A DNA stretch of 51,650 bases, taken from contig JAAXVL010000020.1 in NCBI GenBank assembly GCA_013335535.1, positions 1 through 51,650 on the forward strand, read 5' to 3'. This document shows positions 33,292 to 40,786 of the stretch, piece by piece. The stretch's first letter is position 1, and every line of letters begins with the position of its first letter. The position numbers and the translations under genes are program-made. Below the pieces are notes generated by a model that saw nothing but the letters and a program-made list of their open reading frames with translations, was not told the origin of the DNA and ran no database searches. Source of the DNA: Azonexaceae bacterium. Lineage in GTDB: Bacteria > Pseudomonadota > Gammaproteobacteria > Burkholderiales > Rhodocyclaceae.

Positions 33292-34077
33292 GTGACGCTG
33301 GCCGGGAAAGAGGATGCCGACCAGACTATCGTCTTCGTCAACGGGCTGGGATATGACCAAAGTGCGTGGACCGAGGTAGCCAAGGCTTTCCAGGAAGAGT
33401 ATCGCCTGGTCTCGCTTGACCACGTCGGCAGCGTCACTTCGAATTTTGCGGACTTCAGGTCGAATCGGCATCACTACATCAATGCCACTGGTTATGCAAA
33501 GGATCTCGTCGCGATATGTTCGGCGCTGGGCGTCAATGGCAAGACGATTCTGGTCGGACATTCAATAGGTGCCATCGTCGCCATGCTGGCGAGCATTCAG
33601 AGCCCCGCCCAGTTTTCCAGGCTGATTCTGGTCGGTGCATCACCTCGATATTTAGATCACGAGGGGTACTCCGGTGGATTTTGCAAATCCGACATCGATG
33701 CCATCTACGCTGCAGTGAATACCGACTATCAGTCGTGGGCCAGCGTCTTCGCGGCAGCTGCAACGGGGGAAAACAATGCCGAGCATGCCAAGCAATTTGC
33801 CGCGTCACTGACGCGCATTCCGCAAGACATGATGCTCACCGTGCTTTGCTCCATCTTGCAGGCCGATCATCGTTTGAGCCTTCCCAAAGTCAGCTTGCCC
33901 ACGCTGATTGTGCAGTCAAAGCAGGACAACTTTGTGCCCTTGGCCGTGGCCGAATACCTTCATGCGAGGATTCCCAACAGTCAGTTGAACGTCATCGACG
34001 CAGCAGGCCACCTCCCGCACATCACAGCCCCGGACATCTTGAGCGACGCCATACGCCGTTTCATTGAATCCCCCTGA
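33292..34077 (+). CDS. RsbQ-like alpha/beta hydrolase
   Basis: The protein resembles RsbQ of Bacillus and the plant D14/KAI2 receptors: NGLGYDQSAW, then the nucleophile elbow VGHSIGAIVAMLASI, the Asp in QSKQDNFVP and His in AAGHLPHI. The first canonical start is GTG 33292. However, homology to RsbQ continues upstream in frame (IDPLIRNNVTL against ILSRNHVKV), into an AT-rich stretch with no ATG, GTG or TTG before a stop near 33196. A frameshift or a non-canonical start is likely. AT-richer leader DNA and lower GC than neighbours suggest recent transfer. The usual PAS-phosphatase partner is not present. Confidence 0.78.
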   Translation: MTLAGKEDADQTIVFVNGLGYDQSAWTEVAKAFQEEYRLVSLDHVGSVTSNFADFRSNRHHYINATGYAKDLVAICSALGVNGKTILVGHSIGAIVAMLASIQSPAQFSRLILVGASPRYLDHEGYSGGFCKSDIDAIYAAVNTDYQSWASVFAAAATGENNAEHAKQFAASLTRIPQDMMLTVLCSILQADHRLSLPKVSLPTLIVQSKQDNFVPLAVAEYLHARIPNSQLNVIDAAGHLPHITAPDILSDAIRRFIESP

Positions 34078-34239
34078 AATAGGCGCGTTGCTTTCCCAAT
34101 CCGGCAGCAGCTCAACTCCGCGCTTTTTCGTTCAGCGTTAAACCTTTTACCGGCAAGCGCTGAACTCCTGTTCAAAGCAGCGGTCGCATAGGCATGTCCC
34201 GGTGGAAAAGCTTGCCCCCTGAGCCTAGAATGATCACAC

Positions 34240-34280
34240 GGGCCAGCCAGCCGCATTTTGCCAGCCAACCTCCAGCTTCC
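34240..34280 (+). repeat. GCCAGCCAGCC leader repeat before bfr
   Basis: GGGCCAGCCAGCCGCATTTT followed by GCCAGCCAACC. It shares CATTT, GCCAGCCA and GCCAGCCAGCC with the ftrC and receptor leaders. Confidence 0.55.
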
Positions 34281-34300
34281 AACCATCTCCGGAGAACGCA

Positions 34301-34786
34301 ATGAAGGGCGACAAGAAAATCATCGACATCCTCAATGACCTGCTGGCGGGCGAACTGACGGCGGTCGATCAATACCTGATTCACGGCGAGATGTATGCCG
34401 ACATGGGCCTGAGCGAGTTGGCCGGGAAATCCATCCATGAGTCTGATCACGAGCGCCAGCACGCCCGTGCCCTGATCCAGCGCATTCTCTTCCTCGAAGG
34501 CAAGCCGGACCTCAGCAAGCGCGATGCGCTCAAGATCGGCAAGACGGTGCCGGAAATGCTCAAATCCGACCTCGCCGTCGAATACAAGGTCGATGGCGAT
34601 CTGAAAAAAGCCATGGCCGCCTGCGAAAAGGCCCAGGATTACGTCAGCCGCGACATGCTCGGCGTCCAGCTTGAAGATACCGAAATGGACCACGCCTACT
34701 TCCTCGAAAAGCAGCTCAAGCTGATCGACCTGGTCGGCCTGCCCAACTACCTGCAGAGCCAGATGGGCTCGGGCACCCCGGCTTAA
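34301..34786 (+). CDS. bfr: Bacterioferritin, ferroxidase-type subunit
   Basis: A 161-residue iron-storage subunit. The ferroxidase ligands of E. coli Bfr are present by alignment: Glu18, Tyr25, Glu51, His54, Glu94, Glu127 and His130 (TEMDH). The haem ligand Met52 is replaced by Arg (HERQHA). The following gene encodes a subunit with the opposite pattern, so a mixed 24-mer is likely, as in organisms with paired Bfr subunits. The ATG follows CCGGAGAACGCA. The leader carries a GCCAGCCAGCC repeat. Confidence 0.92.
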   Translation: MKGDKKIIDILNDLLAGELTAVDQYLIHGEMYADMGLSELAGKSIHESDHERQHARALIQRILFLEGKPDLSKRDALKIGKTVPEMLKSDLAVEYKVDGDLKKAMAACEKAQDYVSRDMLGVQLEDTEMDHAYFLEKQLKLIDLVGLPNYLQSQMGSGTPA

Positions 34787-34798
34787 GGAGCGACACCG

Positions 34799-35281
34799 AT
34801 GAAAGGCGACAAGAAAGTCATCGAAGCCCTCAACAAGGTGCTGAAGAACGAGCTGACCTCGATCAACCAGTATTTCCTGCATGCCCGCATGTTCCGCAAC
34901 TGGGGCCTGGAAAAGCTCAACGACTACCAGTACAAGCAGTCGATCCGCGTCATGAAGGAAGCCGACGAGATCATCGAACGCGTGCTCTTCCTCGAAGGCC
35001 TGCCCAATTTGCAGAACCTGGGCAAGCTCATGATCGGCGAGCATGTCGTCGAGTGCCTGCAGAGCGACCTCAAGTACGAGCGTGAAATCCAGCGCCCGCT
35101 GCTCATCGAAAGCATCGCCCTGTGCGAGACCCTGCAGGATTACGTCAGCCGCGACCTGCTCGAGGAACTGCTCGAGCACTGCGAGGAAGCCATCGACTGG
35201 CTGGAAACGCAGCAGTCCCTGATCAAGGATGTGACCTTGCCGAACTATCTGCAAGCGCACATGGAGCCGGGCGAAGGCTAA
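34799..35281 (+). CDS. bfr: Bacterioferritin, haem-binding subunit
   Basis: A 160-residue Bfr paralogue, 12 bases downstream of the first and behind AAGGAG. It keeps the haem ligand Met52 ([11 protein letters not shown]) but has lost ferroxidase residues: Glu51 is Val, His54 is Glu and His130 is Ala. It should therefore bind haem at the dimer interface and contribute to iron release by electron transfer from Bfd, while the first subunit oxidises iron. A perfect terminator follows. Confidence 0.92.
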   Translation: MKGDKKVIEALNKVLKNELTSINQYFLHARMFRNWGLEKLNDYQYKQSIRVMKEADEIIERVLFLEGLPNLQNLGKLMIGEHVVECLQSDLKYEREIQRPLLIESIALCETLQDYVSRDLLEELLEHCEEAIDWLETQQSLIKDVTLPNYLQAHMEPGEG

Positions 35282-35301
35282 GCCTCCCCGCCCAGCCCCC
35301 C

Positions 35302-35330
35302 AAAAAGCCGCAGCCCGCCTGCGGCTTTTT
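35302..35330 (+). terminator. Terminator after the bfr pair
   Basis: Perfect 12-base stem, AAAAAGCCGCAG/CTGCGGCTTTTT with loop CCCGC, symmetrical and probably bidirectional. Confidence 0.92.
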
Positions 35331-35447
35331 CATTTCCAAGCCAACCCGGCGTGGTGCTGGCGCACGAATTGCTGAACCATCGGCTAGCCGCTCGGGGCTG
35401 TCGACTTCGCGACAAACCGGGATCGCCGCAGATGGCGACATAGTTGT

Positions 35448-35462
35448 TGACAATCATTCTCA
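35448..35462. promoter_or_regulatory. Fur box upstream of bfd
   Basis: TGACAATCATTCTCA matches 12 of 14 bases of TGATAATNATTATCA. It is nearly the same as the box before hemP. It lies 52 bases before the bfd start, and bfd is Fur-repressed in other bacteria. Confidence 0.78.
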
Positions 35463-35513
35463 ACTCCATAGAATAGGAATTGTTCTCATTAACGGCATAT
35501 CAGGAGGCAGTCC

Positions 35514-35717
35514 ATGTACGTCTGCGTCTGCAAGGCAGTCACCGACACCCAGATTCGCGCAGCCGCGCAGGAAGGCGCTCGGACGCTCAAGGATTTGCGT
35601 CGCGATCTCGGCGTCACCCGCGACTGTGGACGCTGCGCCTCCTGCGCTCACGAATGCCTGCGCGAAGCGCACGGCGATCAGCCCAAGCCCGGCAAAGTGC
35701 TGCGCAAAGCCGCCTGA
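35514..35717 (+). CDS. bfd: Bacterioferritin-associated ferredoxin Bfd
   Basis: The 67-residue protein has the four-cysteine pattern of Bfd, MYVCVCKAVTD near the start and DCGRCASCAHEC in the middle, which binds a [2Fe-2S] cluster. Bfd docks on bacterioferritin and passes electrons through haem to release stored iron, which fits its place just after the bfr pair. A Fur box lies upstream, AGGAGG precedes the ATG and its own terminator follows, so it is induced separately from bfr. Confidence 0.93.
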   Translation: MYVCVCKAVTDTQIRAAAQEGARTLKDLRRDLGVTRDCGRCASCAHECLREAHGDQPKPGKVLRKAA

Positions 35718-35724
35718 ACATGAC

Positions 35725-35750
35725 AAAAAGGACCGATCCGGTCCTTTTTT
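35725..35750 (+). terminator. Terminator after bfd
   Basis: Stem AAAAAGGACCG/CGGTCCTTTTT with loop ATC. Confidence 0.9.
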
Positions 35751-35782
35751 CTTTCAAACGCGGCAATTCGGCCTCAAAACCG

Positions 35783-35819
35783 GATTTCACTATTGGCCAT
35801 TTTTTCCGGTTGACCGTGG
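35783..35819 (+). repeat. Dispersed uptake-like element, copy K
   Basis: GATTTCACTATTGGCC, then a TTTTT tract and core CCGGTTGACCGTGG at 35806-35819. It lies beyond the bfd terminator. Confidence 0.93.
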
Positions 35820-35931
35820 CAAGCCTTGCCGGAAATTGCGCCAGATCAGCCACAGGCCATGCAATCTGGCATAAAGTAACAGGCTGCACGCACCCTGCCG
35901 GCTATCCGGCCACACCAGACATTCATCGAAC

Positions 35932-37881
35932 GTGACGACCTCTTCACCCACCGCCAACGCCATCCTGCTCGTCGGACATCCCAATGTCGGCAAATCGGTT
36001 CTCTTCCACCGCCTGACCGGCGCCTACGTCAACGTTTCGAACTACCCCGGCACCACTGTCGAAGTCACCCGCGCCAGCACCCGCTTCGACCGCGAGGCGA
36101 TGCTTCTCGACACCCCCGGCGTGCTCGCCCTGCCCTCGCGCAGCGACGACGAGCGCGCCACCATGCGGGCCCTGCTCAACGAATCCTCGCGCTGCCTCGT
36201 CCAGGTTGGTGATGCCAAGAACCTGCGCCGCACGCTGACCCTGACCGCCCTGCTCGCCGAACTCGGCCTGCCCATGGTGCTGGCCCTCAACATGCACGAC
36301 GAGGCCGCCGCCCGCGGCGTCATGGTCGATATCCCGGCACTCTCCGAAGAACTCGGCATTCCGGTGCTGGCCACCGTCGCCACCGGCGGCGAAGGCATCG
36401 GCGAACTGACCCATGGCCTCGGTCACGCCCAGCCGGCCGAAGCCCTGCTCCGCTACGACCCGGAAATCGAGGCCGATATTGCGGCCATGGCCGACGCCAT
36501 CACGCGCCTGGCGCCGCACCCGCAACTGGCCGCCCGCGGCCTGGCGATTCTGTACCTTGGCGGCGATTCGGTCGTCGCCGACTGGCTGGCCGAGCACGCC
36601 GGCGAATCGCACGGTCAACTGGAAATATTGCGCAAAAACGCAATCGAGCGCAGCGACGACGATCTCCCCGCCCTGCTCGCCCGCGAACGGACCGAGGCGG
36701 CCGATGCCCTGGCCGCCAGCGTCATCCAGCGCGCCGTCCGGAGCAGCCCGCTACTCTCGCAACGCCTCGGCCAATACGTCGTCCATCCCGTCTGGGGCGT
36801 GCCCATCCTGCTCGGCGTGCTCTACGCCGTTTATCAGTTCGTCGGCGTCTTCGGCGCCAGCGTGCTGGTCGGCCTCATGGAAAAAGACCTGTTCGAAGGC
36901 ATCCTCAACCCGGCCTTCACCGATCTGGTCAGTACCTTGACCGGCCCCGGCTGGCTGCAGGAACTGCTGGTAGGCCAGTACGGCCTGTGGACCATGGGCA
37001 TGACCTACGCGCTGGCCCTCATCCTGCCCATCGTCACCACCTTCTTCTTCGCCTTCGGCGTGCTCGAAGATTCCGGCTACCTGCCGCGCCTCACCGTCAT
37101 CGCCAACCGCCTGTTTTCGCTGATCGGCCTCAACGGCCGCGCCGTGCTGCCGATGGTGCTTGGCCTTGGCTGCGTGACGATGGCGACACTGACCACGCGC
37201 ATCCTGCACAGCCCGCGCGAACGGCTCATCACCATCTTCCTGCTTGCCCTGGCCATCCCCTGCTCGGCGCAGCTCGGCGTCGTCCTCGGCATGCTCGGCG
37301 GCGTGTCATTCACCGCCGTCCTCATCTGGGCCATCGCCATGGTCGGCATCCTGCTGCTCTCCGGTTTCCTCGCCGCTCGACTCATTCCCGGCCGGCGCAT
37401 CCCGCTCGTCACCGAACTGCCGCCGATGCGCCTGCCGATCATCGCCAACGTCCTCAAGAAAACCGGCGGCCGGCTCAAGTGGTACCTCATCGAGGTCATC
37501 CCGCTCTTTTTGCTCGGCACCTTCATCATGTTCGCGCTCGATAAAAGCGGCGCCCTGCCCGCCATCATCGAAGCCGGCGAACCGCTCGTCTCGGGCTGGC
37601 TCGGCCTGCCCAAGGAAGCCTCGGCCGCTTTCGTCATGGGTTTCCTGCGCCGCGACTTCGGCGCCACCGGACTGTTCAGCATGGCCCACGCCCTGTCGCC
37701 GATTCAGGCCGTCGTCGGCATGATCACCATCACGCTGTTCATCCCCTGCTTCGCCAGCCTCATGATGATGGTCAAGGAACAAGGCACCAAGGTCGCCGTC
37801 GGCATGGTCGCCGTCATTGTTCCCTTCGCCTTCTTCATCGGCGGCCTGTTCAACCTCATTCTGCGTGCCGTCTGGTCATGA
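35932..37881 (+). CDS. feoB: Ferrous iron transporter FeoB
   Basis: The 649-residue protein has an N-terminal G domain with GHPNVGKS (G1), the NYPGTTVEV switch (G2), DTPG (G3) and a G4-like LALNMHDE where NxxD becomes NMHD. A helical GDI domain follows and then the polytopic membrane part with the FeoB core (GLGCVTMATLTTRIL, then LLALAIPCSAQLG with its Cys). It is shorter than E. coli FeoB (773). The start is GTG; the upstream sequence has no ATG. It overlaps feoA by four bases. A degenerate dispersed element lies in frame near codons 226-236. Confidence 0.92.
   Translation: MTTSSPTANAILLVGHPNVGKSVLFHRLTGAYVNVSNYPGTTVEVTRASTRFDREAMLLDTPGVLALPSRSDDERATMRALLNESSRCLVQVGDAKNLRRTLTLTALLAELGLPMVLALNMHDEAAARGVMVDIPALSEELGIPVLATVATGGEGIGELTHGLGHAQPAEALLRYDPEIEADIAAMADAITRLAPHPQLAARGLAILYLGGDSVVADWLAEHAGESHGQLEILRKNAIERSDDDLPALLARERTEAADALAASVIQRAVRSSPLLSQRLGQYVVHPVWGVPILLGVLYAVYQFVGVFGASVLVGLMEKDLFEGILNPAFTDLVSTLTGPGWLQELLVGQYGLWTMGMTYALALILPIVTTFFFAFGVLEDSGYLPRLTVIANRLFSLIGLNGRAVLPMVLGLGCVTMATLTTRILHSPRERLITIFLLALAIPCSAQLGVVLGMLGGVSFTAVLIWAIAMVGILLLSGFLAARLIPGRRIPLVTELPPMRLPIIANVLKKTGGRLKWYLIEVIPLFLLGTFIMFALDKSGALPAIIEAGEPLVSGWLGLPKEASAAFVMGFLRRDFGATGLFSMAHALSPIQAVVGMITITLFIPCFASLMMMVKEQGTKVAVGMVAVIVPFAFFIGGLFNLILRAVWS
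36609..36641 (-). repeat. Dispersed uptake-like element, copy O (degenerate, inside feoB)
   Basis: Core GCACGGTCAACTGG keeps the invariant 12 bases; AAATATTG and AAAAACGCAAT follow as weaker AT tracts. Read in frame as H-G-Q-L-E. Confidence 0.6.
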
Positions 37882-38135
37882 GCCCCACCCACGAAGCCCG
37901 CCTCCCCCTCGCCTTCATCCCGCCCGGCAGCGAAGTCCGCCTCGCCGCGCTGGGCAGCGAAATCGACCCGCTCCAGCGCGAGCAGCTCACCGCCTACGGC
38001 CTGGCCGAAAACCGCCCGATCCGCGTCCTGCAGCAACGCCCGATGACGGTCATTCTGGCCGACGAGGTCGAACTGGCCCTCGAACACGCCGTCGCCCGGC
38101 ATATCTGGGTGGAAAAATTGCCGGTAACCGCCTGA
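37878..38135 (+). CDS. feoA: FeoA-domain protein
   Basis: This 85-residue SH3-like protein has the FeoA pattern: GSEVRLAALG near the start, LTAYGLAENRPIRVLQQRPM in the middle and VARHIWVEKLPV at the end. FeoA is a cytoplasmic accessory of FeoB. Here it follows feoB with an ATGA overlap, the reverse of the common feoA-feoB order. No feoC is seen. Confidence 0.88.
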   Translation: MSPTHEARLPLAFIPPGSEVRLAALGSEIDPLQREQLTAYGLAENRPIRVLQQRPMTVILADEVELALEHAVARHIWVEKLPVTA

Positions 38136-38158
38136 GCCGGCAAAACCAGAAAACTGGC

Positions 38159-38194
38159 CTTTCAATTTTCGCCAAAATTTCCGGTTGACCGTGG
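38159..38194 (+). repeat. Dispersed uptake-like element, copy L
   Basis: TTTCAATTTTCGCC, AAAATTT and core CCGGTTGACCGTGG at 38181-38194, 24 bases after the feoA stop. Confidence 0.92.
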
Positions 38195-38219
38195 CATTTG
38201 GTTCGCCCTTCAAACAGGC

Positions 38220-38246
38220 AAAAAAAACCCGCCATCAGGCGGGTTT
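38220..38246 (-). terminator. Leftward terminator of the PEP-CTERM gene
   Basis: Stem AAACCCGCC/GGCGGGTTT with loop ATCA. On the reverse strand a run of T follows. Confidence 0.88.
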
Positions 38247-38270
38247 CCGATAAGTCAGGCGAGCCAGATA

Positions 38271-39329
38271 TCAAGCGCGCGAACGACGTTTTGCCATGAA
38301 GCCGATCAAGCCCAGACCGGCCAGGAACATGGCGTAAGACTCCGGTTCCGGCACCGTCGGAATAATCGCCCCACCATCCTTGCTACCAAAATTCCAGTTG
38401 GTATTCGGGTCGGTCAACGAGAGTGAGTTGTGGACGGTACCCAATGTAACGCCATCCAAACCGCTCTGCTGCGCCCCGGTCTCCAATTGCGCATCGAAGG
38501 GCAAGAGAATCTCTGAAATCTTGCCCGTATTGTAGAAATCAGCTTCACCGTTGCCGTTGGAACTGGCCTGGAGATACATGTTGAGATTGAACACGGTGCC
38601 GTACTGGAACAGCAGCTTTTTGGTAACCGTGATGGAATTCCCCTGGACAGTCCAGTCATCAGCCGTCCATGCGCTACCACTTGCCGACGACCCGGTTGGA
38701 TTGGCGTTCAAGTCGAAATAGCTGTTGTAATTGACGCCCGCCGTATCGGTAAACGAGTTTTGTGCCCGCAGATAGGCATACCCATTGCTCCCCGACGAAG
38801 CCGGGAAGTAACCGTCCAGCTTCGCTGTAACCAGAATGGCGCCGTAGCTTCCCGCCTGGTGACTCTTGTTCGCCTTGATCAGCCACTGATCAGTGAAATT
38901 TGCATAGCTATAGGCGCTGAGATTGGTCCCGTTCGGATTTTCCCAATTCGTATCGGTACTCGTCGTCACTATGCTCGCCTTTAGCTGATTGCCAAAGACC
39001 TGAGCCTGTCCGGAAAAGCCATAAGCGTACTGACCGCCGTTGGTTGCCGAGTTGTAGAAAAAGTCGGACGTCGACTCCCCGGCCGGAAGATTCCAGCTGG
39101 AACTGGCCACGCCATTGCCAGACTTGTAATCTGCGGACAATTGCACCTGGTAGGAAGAACTGCTGCCGGCCGGTAGGTACGGACTATTGTTGTTGAAATT
39201 TATCCAGCCATAGACCTGACTTGAACTATAAAAACTAAGCGGTTGCACCGTCACTGCATTGGCGCTGGCGGAAACGGCCAAACCACCCAGCGCGGCCATC
39301 AACAACGTGACCAGTTTGCTTCTCTTCAT
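38271..39329 (-). CDS. PEP-CTERM sorted exported protein
   Basis: A 352-residue protein with an N-terminal signal peptide (about 1-25, cleavage near SASANAVTV), a Ser/Asn/Gly-rich beta-type body (about 30-320) and a classical PEP-CTERM tail: VPEPESYAMFLAGLGLIGF then KRRSRA. Such tails are recognised by exosortase (EpsH/XrtA) and the protein is probably delivered to the surface or the exopolysaccharide matrix. No exosortase gene is in this window. The ATG follows AGGGGGAAAAC, downstream of a sigma-70-like promoter and a perfect palindrome. Confidence 0.9.
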   Translation of the reverse strand: MKRSKLVTLLMAALGGLAVSASANAVTVQPLSFYSSSQVYGWINFNNNSPYLPAGSSSSYQVQLSADYKSGNGVASSSWNLPAGESTSDFFYNSATNGGQYAYGFSGQAQVFGNQLKASIVTTSTDTNWENPNGTNLSAYSYANFTDQWLIKANKSHQAGSYGAILVTAKLDGYFPASSGSNGYAYLRAQNSFTDTAGVNYNSYFDLNANPTGSSASGSAWTADDWTVQGNSITVTKKLLFQYGTVFNLNMYLQASSNGNGEADFYNTGKISEILLPFDAQLETGAQQSGLDGVTLGTVHNSLSLTDPNTNWNFGSKDGGAIIPTVPEPESYAMFLAGLGLIGFMAKRRSRA

Positions 39330-39344
39330 GTTTTCCCCCTGAAC

Positions 39345-39359
39345 GTAAATTGAATTTAC
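39345..39359. promoter_or_regulatory. Perfect palindrome in the PEP-CTERM leader
   Basis: GTAAATT-G-AATTTAC, a perfect 7-1-7 dyad between the promoter and the ribosome site, a candidate operator. Confidence 0.5.
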
Positions 39360-39414
39360 TCAAACCGCGCTTCGGGAAAAACACAAACTCGACCCCGATA
39401 GCACATGCCATTGG

Positions 39415-39444
39415 AGTATCCAAATTAAATATATGAAGTGTCAA
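39415..39444 (-). promoter_or_regulatory. Sigma-70-like promoter of the PEP-CTERM gene
   Basis: On the reverse strand, TTGACA (39444-39439), 18 bases, then GATACT (39420-39415). Confidence 0.6.
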
Positions 39445-39498
39445 TAGCCTGATCGAACTAACGTGTTCGTCATAGCCAATTCAGAGGTTTGTCGCAGG

Positions 39499-40545
39499 CT
39501 AAACGACGTCGACCCCCGGCTCGCCTTCGCTGATCTCGCCGATCACCGAAACGTGCGAGAATCCCTGTTGCAGGAACAGCGACAAAACTTCCGTCACCGT
39601 TTCGGGCGAGCACGAAACGAGCAGCCCGCCCGAGGTTTGCGGGTCGGTAATCAGTGTTTTGGCGGCAGCATCGAGGGTTGGTGCCAGATTGACGCCTTCG
39701 CCGTAACTGGCCCAGTTACGCCCCGAGGCACCAGTCATGTGCCCGGCCTCGACAAATTCATGGGCGCGGGCGAGCAGCGGCAAGTCGACGTAGTTGACCG
39801 TGGCGCGCACATTGCTGCCCTTGCAGACTTCAAGCAGATGGCCCGCCAGACCAAAGCCGGTGACGTCGGTGACGGCATGCACGCCATCCAGGCAGGCCAG
39901 CATCGGCCCCGGCGTGTTCAGTTGCGTGGTGGTGTCGACCATCGCGTCGTAATCGCTGGCATGGAGCAGGTCTTTCTTGAGCGCGGCGCTATAGACGCCA
40001 ACGCCAAGCTGCTTGCCGAGGATCAGCTTGTCGCCCGGTTTGGCGCCTGAATTGCGCTTGAGATGCGCCGGATTGACGATACCAATGGCGACCAGCCCGT
40101 AAATCGGCTCAACCGAATCGATAGTGTGACCGCCGGCAATCGGAATGCAGGCGGCACGACAAACTGCCTCGCCACCCTGCAATATCTTGCCGATAGTTTC
40201 CAGCGGCAGGGTATTGACCGGCATGCCGACGATGGCCAGTGCGAAAAGCGGCGTGCCGCCCATGGCATAGACGTCGGAGATGGCGTTGGTAGCGGCGATG
40301 CGGCCGAAGTCGTAGGGATCGTCGACGATCGGCATGAAGAAATCGGTCGTCGCGACGATGGCCTGCTGCGCATTGATCTGATAAACCGCTGCGTCGTCGC
40401 AGGTTTCGGTACCGACCAGCAGTTGCGGCGGAATGATGCCCGACGGGGCGCCGGCCAGAATTTGCTGCAGGACGGCGGGCGCGATCTTGCAGCCGCAGCC
40501 ACCGCCATGGGAAAGCTGGGTCAATCTGATTTTGTCGTCAGGCAC
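39499..40545 (-). CDS. selD: Selenide, water dikinase SelD
   Basis: SelD makes selenophosphate from selenide and ATP for selenocysteine and selenouridine synthesis. The 348-residue protein has the glycine-rich N-terminal loop SHGGGCGCK with catalytic Cys17 (cysteine form, not selenocysteine) and Lys20, the family DDAAVYQI and ATTDFFMPIVDDPYDFG metal-binding motifs, and the C-terminal ATP-binding domain (DVTGFGLAGHLLE). The start is GTG. Downstream users of selenophosphate are not in the window. Confidence 0.93.
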   Translation of the reverse strand: MPDDKIRLTQLSHGGGCGCKIAPAVLQQILAGAPSGIIPPQLLVGTETCDDAAVYQINAQQAIVATTDFFMPIVDDPYDFGRIAATNAISDVYAMGGTPLFALAIVGMPVNTLPLETIGKILQGGEAVCRAACIPIAGGHTIDSVEPIYGLVAIGIVNPAHLKRNSGAKPGDKLILGKQLGVGVYSAALKKDLLHASDYDAMVDTTTQLNTPGPMLACLDGVHAVTDVTGFGLAGHLLEVCKGSNVRATVNYVDLPLLARAHEFVEAGHMTGASGRNWASYGEGVNLAPTLDAAAKTLITDPQTSGGLLVSCSPETVTEVLSLFLQQGFSHVSVIGEISEGEPGVDVV

Positions 40546-40574
40546 GGCGGTTCTCTCGAAAAACGGTTATTTTT

Positions 40575-40781
40575 TTATTCGGCGTCGAAGCCGGCATCTT
40601 CGATGGCATTGACCAGCGCATCGCGCGTCACCGCCTGCGGATCGAACGCCACTTTGGCTTCACCTGCCTCCAGCGAGACTTCGGCAGAGGCCACGCCAAC
40701 CATGGCGCCAAGCACGCTGCTGATGTTCTTGACGCACCCCTGGCAGCTCATGCCACCGACCTTGATCACCGTATTTTCCAT
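40575..40781 (-). CDS. copZ: Copper chaperone, HMA domain (CopZ-like)
   Basis: The 68-residue protein is one heavy-metal-associated domain with the metal loop GGMSCQGC and an overall beta-alpha-beta pattern ending IEDAGFDAE. It would deliver Cu(I) to the P-type ATPase encoded two genes upstream. It sits five bases after the GGDEF/EAL gene and 29 bases before selD, all leftward. Confidence 0.88.
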   Translation of the reverse strand: MENTVIKVGGMSCQGCVKNISSVLGAMVGVASAEVSLEAGEAKVAFDPQAVTRDALVNAIEDAGFDAE

Positions 40782-40786
40782 GCCAT

